64,000 nucleotides of DNA from Vibrio sp. JPW-9-11-11 (GCF_013369335.1 NZ_SZQJ01000002.1:41287-105286), one strand, 5' to 3'. Positions 17,473 through 29,347 are shown, counted from the stretch's first letter. Numbers and translations are program-made. The notes: a model not told the origin generated them from the sequence alone.

Positions 17473-17952
17473 CTAATGGTTGGCGATGTTGTCGTACGGC
17501 TGGGAGAACACGGAATACAGGGGCTCTCCACCCAGTTGACGGCAGTAGCGCAGGGTGAGTGGTTCGCCATGATTGGGGGCTAACGAAATATTATTGATGC
17601 AGTCGACCAAATCCGACTGTTGCTGCTTTTCGAGCTGCAGTTCAAACTGGAGTGATTCACGATAGAGAGTGTCTGGCAGGTGAAATTTTAGTTTGCGCCT
17701 CAGTTCGCGATAGTTCAGTAATAGCGCTTCGCTGCGACCTAGGCACTCTTCGACCTGATGCCAATCTTGTTCTGAAAAACAGACCTGCTGCTCATCTAAC
17801 CATTTGAGCAGCAGCAGCAGATTCACATTGCCTTTGAATTGGTTTTGCAGGGCTAGGCACGCCTCTTTGACCTCCCGAACACTATAATATTGCAAGCTAA
17901 ATTGCCATAAGTGCTCGAGGGTTAAAGAGAGTTTGGCGTGCTCTGAACTCAT
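17473..17952 (-). CDS. TIGR02444 family protein
   Basis: A 159-residue protein matching, by pattern, the uncharacterised TIGR02444 family: an N-terminal LWQFSLQYYSVREVKEACLALQ segment, helical with several leucines and no signal or membrane helix. It overlaps the end of yheS by 4 nt (ATGA) and precedes yheT by 9 nt, so it is translationally coupled to yheS. E. coli lacks a gene at this point. Function unknown; the coupling suggests a role linked to YheS or YheT. Confidence 0.8.
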   Translation of the reverse strand: MSSEHAKLSLTLEHLWQFSLQYYSVREVKEACLALQNQFKGNVNLLLLLKWLDEQQVCFSEQDWHQVEECLGRSEALLLNYRELRRKLKFHLPDTLYRESLQFELQLEKQQQSDLVDCINNISLAPNHGEPLTLRYCRQLGGEPLYSVFSQPYDNIANH

Positions 17953-19871
17953 TGACTATTGAACTCCAGTTCCATCTGTTCTAGCTGCTCTTGTACAGCC
18001 ATCCATTCCATCTCTACCTCTTCAAGCGCACTTTTACTGTTGGCTTGAACGGCGAGTACTTCGTTAAGTTTAGCTTTATTTTCGGCTTGATAAAGCGAGT
18101 TGTCTGACAGTTGCTGTTCGGCTTGCTCTAGCGCGACGCCTAACTTATCCATTTTCTCTTCGAGTTTTGTCAGGTTTTTGCGAATTGGCGCGGTTTGCTT
18201 ACGAAACTCTGCTTCACGACGTTTTTGCTCTTTTTTCGCAGCGGCACTATTGAGCGAATTTTTTTCAGGCTGCTGCTCTTGCGCCTCGCGTCTTTCCTGT
18301 TTTTGTTGCTCGGTGAGCCACTTATAGTAATCGCTTAGGTCGCCATCGAAAGGCGCGACCTGTCGATCGTGAACCAAGTACAGATCATCAGTGGTCGCGC
18401 GCAGTAGGTAGCGGTCGTGCGAGACAATCACCATCGCTCCCTCGAAGGTCTGTAGCGCCAGAGTGAGCGCCTGACGCATATCGAGATCAAGGTGGTTGGT
18501 GGGTTCGTCAAGCAACAACAGGTTCGGCTTTTGCCATACCAGCAACGCCAATACAAGACGTGCTTTCTCGCCACCGGAGAAGGGCGCCACTTTTTCCAGC
18601 GCTTTCTCACCTTGGAAACCAAAACTACCCAAATAGTTACGCAGTTCGAGTTCGTTTTTGTCCGGTGCGATTTGCATCATGTGTTGCAGTGGCGTCTCTT
18701 CTGGATGCAAAGTTTCTAATTGATGCTGGGCAAAGTAGCCAATCTTAACGCCTTGGGAATAAGTGAGGTCGCCACCTTGGGCCTTAAGATCGCGTGAGAG
18801 CAACTTGATCAAAGTCGACTTACCCGCACCGTTGCGACCAAGTAAGCCAATACGACTGCCCGGAACTAGGTTGAGACGAATCTTCTCTAAAATTAGGTTG
18901 TCGTCGTACCCAGCAGAGACATCATCCATCATGATGATCGGGTTAGGCAGGGCGGCTGGCTGACGAAACTCAAAACTAAATGGGTTGTCGAACTGGGCAG
19001 GCAGAACTTTCTCCATTCGTTCCAGTGCTTTAATACGGCTCTGAGCTTGGCGCGCTTTCGAGGCTTTATAGCGAAAACGGTCAATGTAGCTTTGCATATG
19101 CGCCATCTGCTTTTGTTGTTTTTGGAACATGGCTTGTTGTAGCAGAAGCTTTTGCGCGCGCTGGTCTTCAAACGACGAGTAGTTACCTGTGTATTCGTTG
19201 AGCAATTGGTTTTCGACGTGAATAATTCGTCCGACGATAGGGTCGAGGAAATCTCGGTCGTGAGAGATCAATACCAAGGTCCCCGGGTAATTTTGCAACC
19301 AGCGTTCTAGCCACATCACAGCGTCTAAGTCTAAGTGGTTGGTTGGTTCGTCGAGCAGCAGCAAATCAGACCGGCACAACAGCGCTTGTGCCAAATTAAG
19401 GCGCATGCGCCAACCACCGGAGAATTGAGTCAGGCTCCAGCTCATTTGTTGTTGGCTAAAACCAAGGCCATCGAGTAACTCTGCTGCGCGAGCGCGAATG
19501 CTGTACCCACCGATGGTTTCAATTTTTCCGTGGATCTCTGCCACTAAGGTGCCGTTATCTTGTTGTTCCGCCGTCACCAGTTCCGCTTCTAAGCGGCGGT
19601 ACTCACGATCGCCATCGATGACATACTCAATAGCGCTGCGTTCGAGCGCGGGCGTTTCTTGCGCAACCCAAGCGAGTTCCCAATGGGCCGGTTTCGCAAA
19701 ATGTCCTGCGTCGATAGACAGTTCATCTTTAATTAAGGCGAATAGGGTCGATTTTCCGCAGCCGTTTTTTCCCACTAGGCCGACTTTGTCGCCTGGCTGA
19801 ATGGTTGCCGACGCTTGGTCAAGCAGAGGTTTGCCGCCGCGCAGTAGCTGTATGCCAGAGAAGGTAATCAT
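17949..19871 (-). CDS. yheS: ABC-F family ATPase YheS
   Basis: Cytosolic ABC-F protein without membrane domain; relatives bind the ribosomal E site and relieve stalled translation. The 640-residue protein has two nucleotide-binding domains: Walker A GLVGKNGCGKST and GLLGRNGAGKST, signatures FSGGWRMRLNLAQAL and FSGGEKARLVLAL, and two Walker B LLLLDEPTNHLD motifs. A linker (P-site tether) region with AHMQSYIDRFRYKASKARQ lies between, and a C-terminal Gln/Glu-rich coiled coil follows. It is divergent from kefG, as in E. coli. Confidence 0.96.
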   Translation of the reverse strand: MITFSGIQLLRGGKPLLDQASATIQPGDKVGLVGKNGCGKSTLFALIKDELSIDAGHFAKPAHWELAWVAQETPALERSAIEYVIDGDREYRRLEAELVTAEQQDNGTLVAEIHGKIETIGGYSIRARAAELLDGLGFSQQQMSWSLTQFSGGWRMRLNLAQALLCRSDLLLLDEPTNHLDLDAVMWLERWLQNYPGTLVLISHDRDFLDPIVGRIIHVENQLLNEYTGNYSSFEDQRAQKLLLQQAMFQKQQKQMAHMQSYIDRFRYKASKARQAQSRIKALERMEKVLPAQFDNPFSFEFRQPAALPNPIIMMDDVSAGYDDNLILEKIRLNLVPGSRIGLLGRNGAGKSTLIKLLSRDLKAQGGDLTYSQGVKIGYFAQHQLETLHPEETPLQHMMQIAPDKNELELRNYLGSFGFQGEKALEKVAPFSGGEKARLVLALLVWQKPNLLLLDEPTNHLDLDMRQALTLALQTFEGAMVIVSHDRYLLRATTDDLYLVHDRQVAPFDGDLSDYYKWLTEQQKQERREAQEQQPEKNSLNSAAAKKEQKRREAEFRKQTAPIRKNLTKLEEKMDKLGVALEQAEQQLSDNSLYQAENKAKLNEVLAVQANSKSALEEVEMEWMAVQEQLEQMELEFNSQ

Positions 19872-20025
19872 AATATTTGCTTTATCTTTGCTCGTAATGG
19901 GTCGAATAGTAGGGTAGTTGACAGACTATGTCGATTATTGCGTTATTCTAGCGAACAACGTATAACAAACTGATAACGACTGTTCCCCCCTAACTCCCAG
20001 ATATGTAAGGATTGCAATCGAATTC

Positions 20026-20616
20026 ATGGAGACTACAGCCGCAGACAAACCCAAAGTGTTGGTGCTTTATGCTCACCCAGAGTCACGAGCGTCGGTGGCC
20101 AACCAAGTCATGATCAAAAAAATTGAGTCACTTGATCACGTCACCGTACACGACCTTTATGCCCACTATCCTGACTTCTTTATCGACGTGGTTGCCGAGC
20201 AAGCGCTGCTCGATGCCCATGACGTGATTGTTTTTCACCACCCGCTCTATATGTATTCTTGCCCGGCGCTGCTCAAAGAGTGGCTGGATCGAGTGTTGGG
20301 TAAAGGTTTTGCGTTTGGTAAAGGCGAAGCACTAAAAGGGAAATATTGGCGCAGTGTGATCACGACGGGTGGTAAAGAAGAAGCGTTTGGTAAGTCAGGT
20401 TACAACCGCTATCCGTTGGCCGAAATTCTACAACCATTTGAACTGACCGCCGCACTGTGTCAAATGCACTGGATAGAGCCTTTGGTACTCTACTGGGCGC
20501 GGAATGTCTCAGAGGCAGATCGTTACCAACACGCCGAGGCTTATCGCCATTGGTTACTTGACCCATTAGCCGTTTTTGAATCTGAGCAAGGAGCCGCCAA
20601 TGGCATTGGAAAGTGA
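20026..20616 (+). CDS. kefG: Glutathione-regulated K+ efflux ancillary protein KefG
   Basis: Flavodoxin-fold quinone-reductase-like subunit needed for full KefB activity. The 196-residue protein has [17 protein letters not shown] at the N-terminus, [18 protein letters not shown] in the active-site region, and GKGFAFGKG. It overlaps kefB by 17 nt, so translation is coupled. The kefG-kefB-yheV order matches E. coli. Confidence 0.94.
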   Translation: METTAADKPKVLVLYAHPESRASVANQVMIKKIESLDHVTVHDLYAHYPDFFIDVVAEQALLDAHDVIVFHHPLYMYSCPALLKEWLDRVLGKGFAFGKGEALKGKYWRSVITTGGKEEAFGKSGYNRYPLAEILQPFELTAALCQMHWIEPLVLYWARNVSEADRYQHAEAYRHWLLDPLAVFESEQGAANGIGK

Positions 20617-22396
20617 TTTTCTTCAAAGTAGCGTCATTTTTCTTACCGCGGCCGTGGTCGCCGTACCCATAGCTCAGCGCTTAGGGTTGGGTTCGGTACT
20701 GGGATACTTGCTGGCTGGGGTGGCCATTGGCCCATGGGGACTGGGGCTTATCAGTGATGTGGAAGCGATTCTCCATTTTGCCGAATTTGGCGTGGTGCTG
20801 CTGCTGTTTTTAATCGGGCTAGAGTTGAATCCGAAAAAGCTATTGCAAATGAAAGGCCCTATCTTAGGTCTGGGTGGGGCTCAGGTGGTGATTACGACCT
20901 TGATTCTGGCCAGTATCGCCTACTTGGTGGGCACCTCGTGGCAAACCAGCGTGGTGATTGGCATGGGGTTGGCGCTCTCTTCCACTGCGATTGCGCTGCG
21001 CGTGATCGATGAGCAAGGATTGGCGGGGAGTGAAACGGGCCAGTCGGGTTTTGCTGTGTTGCTGTTCCAGGACATTGCCGTGATACCTATGCTGGCGGTA
21101 TTACCGATTCTGGCTGGCAATACGGCAGGCGATTGGCTCGACGCGCTATGGATGTTAGCGGGTGTGGCCGGGTTGTTGGTCGGTGGCCATTTTTTGCTGC
21201 GGCCTCTGTTTCGTTATGTGGTACTCAGCGGCGTACGTGAACTCTTTACAGTCGCCGCGCTGCTGTTAGTGATTGGTATCGCTTTAGTGATGAAGCAGAT
21301 CGGCCTCTCGATGGCGCTGGGTACGTTTCTCGCTGGCGTGATCCTGGCGGAAAGTGAGTATCGCCACGAGTTAGAAATTGCCATCGAGCCGTTTAAAGGG
21401 TTGTTGCTTGGGCTATTTTTTATCGCAGTAGGCATGGCGGTTAACTTAGGCTTGCTGGCTCTAAAGCCATTGGCGGTACTGTCTGCTGTGGTTGTCTTAG
21501 TGGTGGTGAAAGGCTTTATCCTCTATTTATTGGCACGCTTGGCCGGCAGTCATGCCAAATCGCGCAGTAAGATGGCGGCGATTTTAAGCCAAGGGGGCGA
21601 GTTTGCGTTTGTGATCTTTACCGCCGCCAGCAGTGAAGGTTTGCTTAATCAACAACAAACCGCTTTTCTGCTAGTGGTGGTCAGTTTGTCTATGGTGACC
21701 ACCCCGTTATTGTTGATGGTGCAAAGCAAATGGTACGCAAGGCGTTTGAACAGTGAGACCCAAGAACTACTGAAAAGCGACGTTATCAATAAGCAGCCGC
21801 GTGTGATCATCGCGGGTTTCGGTCGTTTCGGCCAAATCATCGGCCGTCTGATGTACGCCAACAAAATCAAAGTGACCGTACTTGAGAGTGACGCCAGCCA
21901 AATAAAGTTGCTGCGTAAATATGGCTATAAGGTGTTTTATGGCGACGCCACCCAACTCGACTTGTTGCGCGCTGCGGGCGCGGATAAAGCTGAAGCAATG
22001 ATCATTTGCACCGACTCGCCGGACGAAATCATGCAAATTGTTGAGCTCTGCCAAACCCACTTCCCAAACCTAAAACTATTGGCGCGTGCGCGCAGTCGTG
22101 TTGAGGCCTACCAGCTGTTGAGTCACGGTGTCGACAGCTATTCGCGTGAAACCTTCTTAGGGGCGCTCGATCTGGGTCGTCAGGCATTAGTCAGCTTAGG
22201 TATGCACCCTTATCAAGCCAAACGCGCCGAAGCGCATTTTAGAAAACTGGATAATGCGATGCTGAAAGAGTTACTTCCTCAGCATAATGATGATAAACAA
22301 TTGGCCTTAAGAGCCAAGGAAGCCCGTAAAGAACTGGAAGAGATTTTTGGTCGTGAATTAGAGAGCGATCAACAAGCCAAGAAGTTCTGGGATTAA
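20600..22396 (+). CDS. kefB: Glutathione-regulated potassium/proton antiporter KefB
   Basis: Inner-membrane K+/H+ antiporter gated by glutathione adducts; it acidifies the cytosol to protect against electrophiles such as methylglyoxal. I chose ATG 20600 (AAGGAG 6 nt upstream), giving [20 protein letters not shown] and 598 residues. About twelve hydrophobic helices (CPA2 fold, residues 8-380) are followed by an RCK_N domain with the nucleotide loop [10 protein letters not shown] near residue 403. KefB rather than KefC is chosen from the neighbours kefG and yheV. Confidence 0.95.
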   Translation: MALESDFLQSSVIFLTAAVVAVPIAQRLGLGSVLGYLLAGVAIGPWGLGLISDVEAILHFAEFGVVLLLFLIGLELNPKKLLQMKGPILGLGGAQVVITTLILASIAYLVGTSWQTSVVIGMGLALSSTAIALRVIDEQGLAGSETGQSGFAVLLFQDIAVIPMLAVLPILAGNTAGDWLDALWMLAGVAGLLVGGHFLLRPLFRYVVLSGVRELFTVAALLLVIGIALVMKQIGLSMALGTFLAGVILAESEYRHELEIAIEPFKGLLLGLFFIAVGMAVNLGLLALKPLAVLSAVVVLVVVKGFILYLLARLAGSHAKSRSKMAAILSQGGEFAFVIFTAASSEGLLNQQQTAFLLVVVSLSMVTTPLLLMVQSKWYARRLNSETQELLKSDVINKQPRVIIAGFGRFGQIIGRLMYANKIKVTVLESDASQIKLLRKYGYKVFYGDATQLDLLRAAGADKAEAMIICTDSPDEIMQIVELCQTHFPNLKLLARARSRVEAYQLLSHGVDSYSRETFLGALDLGRQALVSLGMHPYQAKRAEAHFRKLDNAMLKELLPQHNDDKQLALRAKEARKELEEIFGRELESDQQAKKFWD

Positions 22397-22416
22397 ACCA
22401 ATAACTGAGAAGTCAC

Positions 22417-22611
22417 ATGAAAAAAAGATTTATTGCTGGCGCCGCTTGCCCAAAATGCGGTGTGCAAGATACCTTACGCTGGTGGATTGAGAACAATATC
22501 GAACTGGTTGAGTGTGTTGAATGTGGTCATCACGATCAACGTAAACCTCAAACTGTCGAAAAAAGTGAACACAGCAGCCAAGAGATGATTGGGATTTTTA
22601 AACCCGATTGA
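22417..22611 (+). CDS. yheV: YheV family putative zinc-ribbon protein
   Basis: A 64-residue protein with two Cys pairs, CPKCG near residue 10 and CVECGH near residue 35, forming a predicted zinc ribbon. Function unknown. It starts 20 nt after kefB and is followed by a terminator, completing the kefG-kefB-yheV unit as in E. coli. Confidence 0.92.
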   Translation: MKKRFIAGAACPKCGVQDTLRWWIENNIELVECVECGHHDQRKPQTVEKSEHSSQEMIGIFKPD

Positions 22612-22658
22612 TTGTGTTTCTATAAATCATCCCCATAATAGGCGGAGTCGTAAATTTG

Positions 22659-22685
22659 CAGACCAGAGTGACACTCCGGTCTTTT
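22659..22685 (+). terminator. Terminator after yheV
   Basis: AGACCAGAGTG pairs with CACTCCGGTCT around one A (one A-C mismatch), followed by TTTTATCC. It lies between yheV and slyD, so slyD probably has its own promoter or relies on read-through. Confidence 0.65.
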
Positions 22686-22703
22686 ATCCTCCTTGGAGTT
22701 AAT

Positions 22704-23285
22704 ATGAAAATCGAAAAGAACGTAGTTGTCAGCCTGGCCTACCAAGTTAAACTCGAAGATGGTGTCGTTGTTGATCAATCTACAGCGGAAGCGCCATTAG
22801 ATTATCTACATGGCAACAACAACCTCATTACGGGTCTTGAAACGGCACTTGAAGGTAAGGAAGCGGGCGCTAAGTTCTCTGTTACCGTTTCTCCAGAAGA
22901 AGCTTACGGTGACCACAACGACGCACTAGTACAACGCGTTCCTGCAGACGTTTTCCAAGGTGTTGACCAAATCGAAGTTGGTATGCGTTTCCTAGCGGAT
23001 ACTGACCAGGGCCCAATCCCTGTTGAAGTCACCGAAGTGGATGGTGACGAAGTAGTGGTTGATGGTAACCACATGCTAGCGGGTCAAACTTTGACGTTTG
23101 ATGTTGAAGTTGTCGCTCTGCGCGAAGCAACAGCAGAAGAGATCGAACACGGTCATGTACACCAAGCTGGTGGCTGTGGTCACGACCATGACCACGAAGG
23201 TGGCTGTTGTGGTGGCGAAGGTCATGATCACGGTGAAGAGAAAAAAGATGGCTGCTGCGGTGGCGGTAGCTGCGGTTCTCACTAA
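22704..23285 (+). CDS. slyD: FKBP-type peptidyl-prolyl isomerase SlyD
   Basis: Cytosolic proline isomerase, chaperone and Ni2+-binding protein that helps hydrogenase maturation and, in coliphage phiX174, lysis protein E. The ATG at 22704 has TTGGAG upstream and gives MKIEKNVVVSLAYQVK and 193 residues; in-frame sequence further upstream covers the yheV terminator. The FKBP domain contains the DYLHGN and GLETALEG segments with an inserted IF domain (about residues 70-130), and the C-terminal 50 residues are rich in His, Cys and Gly, the metal-binding tail. Confidence 0.96.
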   Translation: MKIEKNVVVSLAYQVKLEDGVVVDQSTAEAPLDYLHGNNNLITGLETALEGKEAGAKFSVTVSPEEAYGDHNDALVQRVPADVFQGVDQIEVGMRFLADTDQGPIPVEVTEVDGDEVVVDGNHMLAGQTLTFDVEVVALREATAEEIEHGHVHQAGGCGHDHDHEGGCCGGEGHDHGEEKKDGCCGGGSCGSH

Positions 23286-23310
23286 TCTTTAGTCTCAAAA
23301 ACTGATAGTT

Positions 23311-23346
23311 AAAGGCGCTGCTCGCTATACGAGTCGCGCCTTTTTT
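23311..23346 (+). terminator. Rho-independent terminator of slyD
   Basis: AAAGGCGC (23311-23318) pairs with GCGCCTTT with an inner CTCG-CTATA-CGAG helix, followed by a T-tract to 23346. Confidence 0.9.
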
Positions 23347-23387
23347 GTTATTAGTTGGACCCTTGCCTTAAATCGGAGCGTGCCCCA

Positions 23388-24329
23388 ATGACCCAACCTT
23401 TTGCGATTGCTATTCATGGTGGAGCTGGAACTATTTTGCGTCAGCAGATGAGTAAAGAGCTGAAAGCATCCATCTTACATGATCTGGAGCAATCGGTGCG
23501 TAGTGGTCATCAGGTTTTGGCGCAAGGTGGCGATGCGTTAGATGCCGTTGTCGCGGCGGTGAAAGTGTTGGAAGATTCACCCAATTTCAATGCCGGAAAA
23601 GGCTCTGTTCTCACCAATAAAGAGATGGTTGAAATGGACGCCTCAGTGATGCATGGAAGAGAACTCAATGCGGGAGCCATTGCGGGCGTTCGTCATATTA
23701 AAAACCCGATAGAGCTGGCTCGAGATGTGATGAATAACAGTGATCACGTATTGCTGATCGGCGAAGGGGCAGAGGAGTTTGCCTTTGCTAACGGGTACGC
23801 CTTTACCGAGCAAGACTACTTCTTCACTGAGCGCCGCTATGAGCAGTTACAATCGATGAAAGAGAAAGGCTTGTTTGCTCTGTCAGAGTCGAAATATCCT
23901 GATGATAAAAAATACGGCACGGTCGGCGCGGTTGCACTAGACCAAAATGGAAATTTGGCCGCCGCAACCAGTACCGGAGGAGTGACCAATAAAAAGTATG
24001 GTCGTGTAGGCGATTCCTCGATTATTGGCGCGGGAACCTTTGCTGAAAATGGTAATGTGGCGGTCTCGACAACCGGCATGGGGGAGTTCTTCATTCGCAA
24101 AACCGTGGCCGGGGATGTGGCCGCACGTATGCGCTATTTAAATCAAGATGTGCATACCGCCAGCGACGCTGTCATCCAAGGTGAGCTTAAGCAGATGGGA
24201 GGCGAGGGCGGTTTGATTGCCATCGATGCCCAGGGTGATATTCACTTTGCGATGAACAGCTCCGGCATGTATCGCGCTGCGATCGATATTGATGGTCAAC
24301 TTAGTGTAAAAATCTACGCAGAAGAATAA
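23388..24329 (+). CDS. iaaA: Isoaspartyl peptidase / L-asparaginase (plant-type)
   Basis: N-terminal nucleophile hydrolase that cleaves isoaspartyl dipeptides and asparagine after self-cleavage into alpha and beta chains. I chose ATG 23388 (GGAG upstream), giving MTQPFAIAIHGGAGTI and 313 residues. The autoprocessing site is G-Thr178 in KKYGTVGAVALD, and GRVGDSSIIGAGTFA and STTGMGEFFIR are the substrate-binding motifs. It follows the slyD terminator and precedes purA by 137 nt, so it is probably its own unit. Confidence 0.93.
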   Translation: MTQPFAIAIHGGAGTILRQQMSKELKASILHDLEQSVRSGHQVLAQGGDALDAVVAAVKVLEDSPNFNAGKGSVLTNKEMVEMDASVMHGRELNAGAIAGVRHIKNPIELARDVMNNSDHVLLIGEGAEEFAFANGYAFTEQDYFFTERRYEQLQSMKEKGLFALSESKYPDDKKYGTVGAVALDQNGNLAAATSTGGVTNKKYGRVGDSSIIGAGTFAENGNVAVSTTGMGEFFIRKTVAGDVAARMRYLNQDVHTASDAVIQGELKQMGGEGGLIAIDAQGDIHFAMNSSGMYRAAIDIDGQLSVKIYAEE

Positions 24330-24445
24330 TTGTAGAAAAAATGAGCGCGTTATTATGCTAGGTCAATGATTTAGCATTGAGTAGTGTGACCGTGCTTAAA
24401 AAATGACTGCACTGAGTGTGATTCAGTGCTAGAATCCATTTTTAA

Positions 24446-25783
<1,338 letters not shown>

Positions 25784-25809
25784 TGACTGATAGTTAACCA
25801 TAATCTGAA

Positions 25810-25836
25810 AACCAGTGCTTAGGCACTGGTTTTTTT
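25810..25836 (+). terminator. Rho-independent terminator of purA
   Basis: ACCAGTGC (25811-25818) pairs with GCACTGGT (25823-25830), then a T-tract to 25836. Confidence 0.92.
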
Positions 25837-25902
25837 ATGGTCATTTTTCTTGAAATCTCATGTTGTTATGGCAACAATTTGCCATGTGGCGGCAATTTTG
25901 AT

Positions 25903-25929
25903 TAAAGAGTTAGCAGCGATTGCCGATAC
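25903..25929 (+). promoter_or_regulatory. Sigma-28 (FliA) promoter of motX
   Basis: TAAA (25903-25906), exactly 15 nt, then GCCGATAC (25922-25929) fits the flagellar sigma-28 consensus TAAA-N15-GCCGATAA at 11 of 12 positions. The palindrome GATACTAGTATC (25925-25936) overlaps the expected start site. The mRNA leader to motX would be about 120 nt. Confidence 0.78.
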
Positions 25930-26056
25930 TAGTATCAAGCTTGCCGCTTTTGTGGCAAATCAGGATACGACTCACTACTGGTCGAGAGATTGACGTGTCA
26001 AACTCATATTACGATAGGTAACGAGCGTTCTTTAGTCGAAGTTAAGAGTGCAGAAC

Positions 26057-26695
26057 ATGAAGCTAAGACAATTAGCTGCTTCGATGGTGCTGGCATTGAG
26101 TGCCTCAGTGGTGCAGGCAAACACCTTGTCTGAAATTGGTGAGCCTGTACCCATATATACCGAAGCCGAACTAATTAAACTGATAAACAACAATCAACAC
26201 CTTGAACAAGTAAAAGCCGATAATTGTCAGTTGGTCGAAGATATTGTTGCCCGAGCTACCCGTATTAGCTTGCCCGCTTACGAGTTTTTGTATGGCGATA
26301 TGCTCGCTTGGGGTGTGTGTGTTGATCAAGATGTAGAGCTGGGTCTCTACTACATGGAAAACGCCGCTCATCAGGGCTTACCTGCTGCGTTGGAGCAAAT
26401 TGGTCGTTACTATTCACGCGGTACTTTGGTGCAGCAAGATAAAGAACGAGCGATCCCTTACCTGCGTGAGGCGGCCGCGATGGGGAACCTCAACGCTCGT
26501 ATTCACCTTGCGGAGCTACTGCTGCGCGATTACGGCAGTCCACTCGACTATGAAGATGCCTACCGTTGGTTGTACAACTCTGTCACCGCAGATCAACGAA
26601 CGCACAAACGTATTAGTGTTTTGCGTCAAGGGCTTGAACGACGTATGCCACAAAACATTATCGCCCGAGCGAAAAAACGCGATACATTCTGGTAA
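26057..26695 (+). CDS. motX: Sodium-driven flagellar motor protein MotX
   Basis: Periplasmic protein that, with MotY, forms the T ring around the polar Na+-driven flagellar motor and recruits PomAB stators. I chose Met4 of the open frame (26057), giving 212 residues beginning MKLRQLAASMVLALSASVVQA, a signal peptide; known Vibrio MotX is about 211. Sel1-like repeats follow from about residue 75 (GDMLAWGVCVDQDVELGLYY, then AALEQIGRYYSRG, and ARIHLAELLLRDYG). A sigma-28 promoter lies 120 nt upstream. It occupies the purA-rnr interval where E. coli has nsrR. Confidence 0.93.
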   Translation: MKLRQLAASMVLALSASVVQANTLSEIGEPVPIYTEAELIKLINNNQHLEQVKADNCQLVEDIVARATRISLPAYEFLYGDMLAWGVCVDQDVELGLYYMENAAHQGLPAALEQIGRYYSRGTLVQQDKERAIPYLREAAAMGNLNARIHLAELLLRDYGSPLDYEDAYRWLYNSVTADQRTHKRISVLRQGLERRMPQNIIARAKKRDTFW

Positions 26696-26738
26696 AAAGT
26701 AGGCCGACTGCACTCCGGCTACTATGACTGAGACTTCC

Positions 26739-26770
26739 AATGCCCAGCGATTTGCTGGGCATTAATGTTT
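26739..26770 (+). terminator. Terminator of motX
   Basis: AATGCCCAGC (26739-26748) pairs perfectly with GCTGGGCATT (26754-26763) around GATTT, followed by AATGTTT, a weak T-tract. Confidence 0.7.
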
Positions 26771-26896
26771 CTGCATAGCGAGTGCTAAGTTATGAAAAAG
26801 ACGGTGAAAATTTACGAATTTGTTTCGACTTACCTGTAGCTTACTCAGTGAGTCAGATATACTAGAATTAAATTCCTTCCTATAGTAGGCGTGCCT

Positions 26897-29347
26897 ATGT
26901 CAGACAATACCCATAATGACCCATTTGCAGCTCGTGAATCGGAAAATTATGACAATCCGATCCCTAGCCGTGAGTTTATTTTAGAGTTCCTCAGTCAAGC
27001 TGGCGTTCCCATGAACCGAAATGACTTATTTGAGGCACTTAAACTTGAGGGAGAAGATCAGTACGAGGGTTTACGTCGCCGTTTACGCGCTATGGAGCGC
27101 GATGGCCAATTGGTGTTTACTCGTCGTCAATGTTACGCCTTGCCTGAAAAACTCGAAATGATTAAAGGGTATGTCATTGGTCATAAAGATGGTCATGGCT
27201 GGGTGCGTCCTGAAGGTAGCGTAGGCAAAGATAACGATATTGTGTTGCCACACCACCAGATGAAAAACATCATCCATGGTGATTACGTATTAGTACAACC
27301 GACAGACAACTCAAAACGCGGCCGTAAGGAAGGACGATTGGTTCGTGTACTTGAAGAGCGTCAAAGTCAAATTGTTGGTCGTTTCTTTATGGAATATGGC
27401 TACTCTTATGTCGTACCTGATGATTCACGTATTCATCAAGATATTTTGATTCCCAATGAGTTACGTGCAGGTGCACGCATGGGCAACGTGGTGGTGATTG
27501 AGATCACCGACCGTGGTTCACGCTCCCGTGGCATGATGGGTAAAGTGATTGAAGTACTTGGCGAGAATATGGCGCCGGGTATGGAGACACAAATTGCGAT
27601 TCGTACTCACCAAATCCCACACGATTGGCCAGTTGAGGTTGAGAAGCAGATTGAAAACCTTGGCGAAGAAGTGCCAGAAGAAGCCAAAGTGGGCCGAGTT
27701 GATCTGCGTGAACTGCCATTAGTCACTATTGATGGAGAAGACGCTCGAGACTTCGACGATGCGGTCTATTGTGAAGCGAAAAAAGGCGGCGGCTGGCGCT
27801 TATGGGTGGCGATTGCGGACGTGAGCTATTATGTTCGTCCCGATTCCGCTTTAGATAAAGAAGCCATTAATCGCGGTAACTCGGTCTATTTCCCATCACA
27901 AGTGGTGCCGATGCTGCCTGAAGTGTTGTCCAATGGCTTGTGCTCGCTCAACCCACAAGTAGACCGTTTATGCATGGTGTGTGAAATGACCATCTCGGAA
28001 ACGGGTAAGCTTTCGGGTTATAAACATTATGAAGCGGTGATGAACTCGCATGCGCGTCTGACTTACAACAAAGTTCACGACATCCTTGAAGGTGATGAAG
28101 AGTTGCGTACTCGCTATGAGCCGCTCGTTCCTCATCTTGAAGAGCTGCACAAAATGTATAAGGTGCTTAAGCATGCACGTGATCAGCGTGGGGCCATTGA
28201 ATTTGAAACGGTCGAGACTAAGTTCATCTTTAACGCTGAGCGCAAGATTGACAGTATCGAACCTGTTATCCGCAATGACGCACACAAGTTGATTGAAGAG
28301 TGTATGATTCTTGCGAATATTGCCTCCGCGTCTTTGGTCGAAAAAGCTAAAGAGCCAGCGCTGTATCGTATCCACGAATCGCCCGGTGAACTTCGCCTAC
28401 AAGGGTTCCGAGATTTCCTCGGTGAGCTCGGCTTGCACTTAAATGGTGGCCTAGAACCGTCACCTACCGACTACGCTGATCTAGTTAAGCAAATCGGAGA
28501 GCGCGCAGATAAAGAGCTGATTCAAACTATGTTACTGCGCTCGATGAAGCAAGCGGTGTACAACGCAGATAATTGTGGACACTTTGGTTTGGCGCTTAAG
28601 CGCTACGCCCACTTTACGTCACCGATCCGTCGTTACCCAGACTTGCTATTGCACCGTGCGATCAAATACCTCATCGCAAAAGAGAATGGCACGCTCAAAG
28701 ATCGCTGGACACCAACCGGTGGCTACCATTACTCATTCGACGATATGGATGTTTACGGTGAGCAGTGTTCGATGACTGAGCGCCGAGCTGATGATGCCAC
28801 ACGAGAGGTGTCTGATTGGCTTAAGTGTGAATATATGCAAGACCACGTTGGCGAAGAGCTCGATGGGGTAATCGCGAATGTCACAGGGTTTGGCTTCTTT
28901 GTTCGCTTGAGCGACCTTCATATCGACGGGTTAGTGCATATCTCGGCCCTGGCAAATGACTACTATCAATTTGATCCGATTGGTCAGAGGCTTATTGGTG
29001 AAAGCTTTGGCGCAATCTACCGCTTGGGCGACGCGGTTAAAGTCAAAGTGCTCTCGGTGAACTTGGATGATCGCCAAATTGACTTTGAATTAGTCGAAAC
29101 AAGCCGTAAGCTACGCGGCGAAGGGAAAACGGCTAAGAAGCGAGCTGCGGAAGCTAAGCGAAAAGCCAAAGAGAAAAAACGCGCAGCCACTAAAGGTGGG
29201 CGTAAAGCCAGCCCGGAAGTGGAGCCGACTAAGCGACCGGACCGCGATGAAAGCAAAGCAGGCAAGAAGCCAAAAGTCACTAAGGCACGTAAGAAGAAGC
29301 CGGGTGCTAAGCCAAAGAAAACCAAACGCGCTAAGAAAGATGCGTAA
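26897..29347 (+). CDS. rnr: Ribonuclease R
   Basis: Processive 3'-to-5' exoribonuclease that degrades structured RNA, helps tmRNA quality control and rises in cold and stationary phase. The ATG at 26897 gives 816 residues; a GTG two codons upstream is possible. Order: N-terminal winged helix ([14 protein letters not shown]), cold-shock domains, RNB catalytic domain with acidic cluster [11 protein letters not shown] near residues 278-289, S1 domain ([15 protein letters not shown], about 655-735), and a Lys/Arg-rich tail of about 80 residues. It is followed 26 nt later by rlmB, as in E. coli. Confidence 0.97.
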   Translation: MSDNTHNDPFAARESENYDNPIPSREFILEFLSQAGVPMNRNDLFEALKLEGEDQYEGLRRRLRAMERDGQLVFTRRQCYALPEKLEMIKGYVIGHKDGHGWVRPEGSVGKDNDIVLPHHQMKNIIHGDYVLVQPTDNSKRGRKEGRLVRVLEERQSQIVGRFFMEYGYSYVVPDDSRIHQDILIPNELRAGARMGNVVVIEITDRGSRSRGMMGKVIEVLGENMAPGMETQIAIRTHQIPHDWPVEVEKQIENLGEEVPEEAKVGRVDLRELPLVTIDGEDARDFDDAVYCEAKKGGGWRLWVAIADVSYYVRPDSALDKEAINRGNSVYFPSQVVPMLPEVLSNGLCSLNPQVDRLCMVCEMTISETGKLSGYKHYEAVMNSHARLTYNKVHDILEGDEELRTRYEPLVPHLEELHKMYKVLKHARDQRGAIEFETVETKFIFNAERKIDSIEPVIRNDAHKLIEECMILANIASASLVEKAKEPALYRIHESPGELRLQGFRDFLGELGLHLNGGLEPSPTDYADLVKQIGERADKELIQTMLLRSMKQAVYNADNCGHFGLALKRYAHFTSPIRRYPDLLLHRAIKYLIAKENGTLKDRWTPTGGYHYSFDDMDVYGEQCSMTERRADDATREVSDWLKCEYMQDHVGEELDGVIANVTGFGFFVRLSDLHIDGLVHISALANDYYQFDPIGQRLIGESFGAIYRLGDAVKVKVLSVNLDDRQIDFELVETSRKLRGEGKTAKKRAAEAKRKAKEKKRAATKGGRKASPEVEPTKRPDRDESKAGKKPKVTKARKKKPGAKPKKTKRAKKDA

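Noticed and set aside
29100..29347. Frameshift or fusion at the Lys-rich end of rnr
   Set aside because: A basic C-terminal tail is normal for RNase R and the frame is continuous to the stop.
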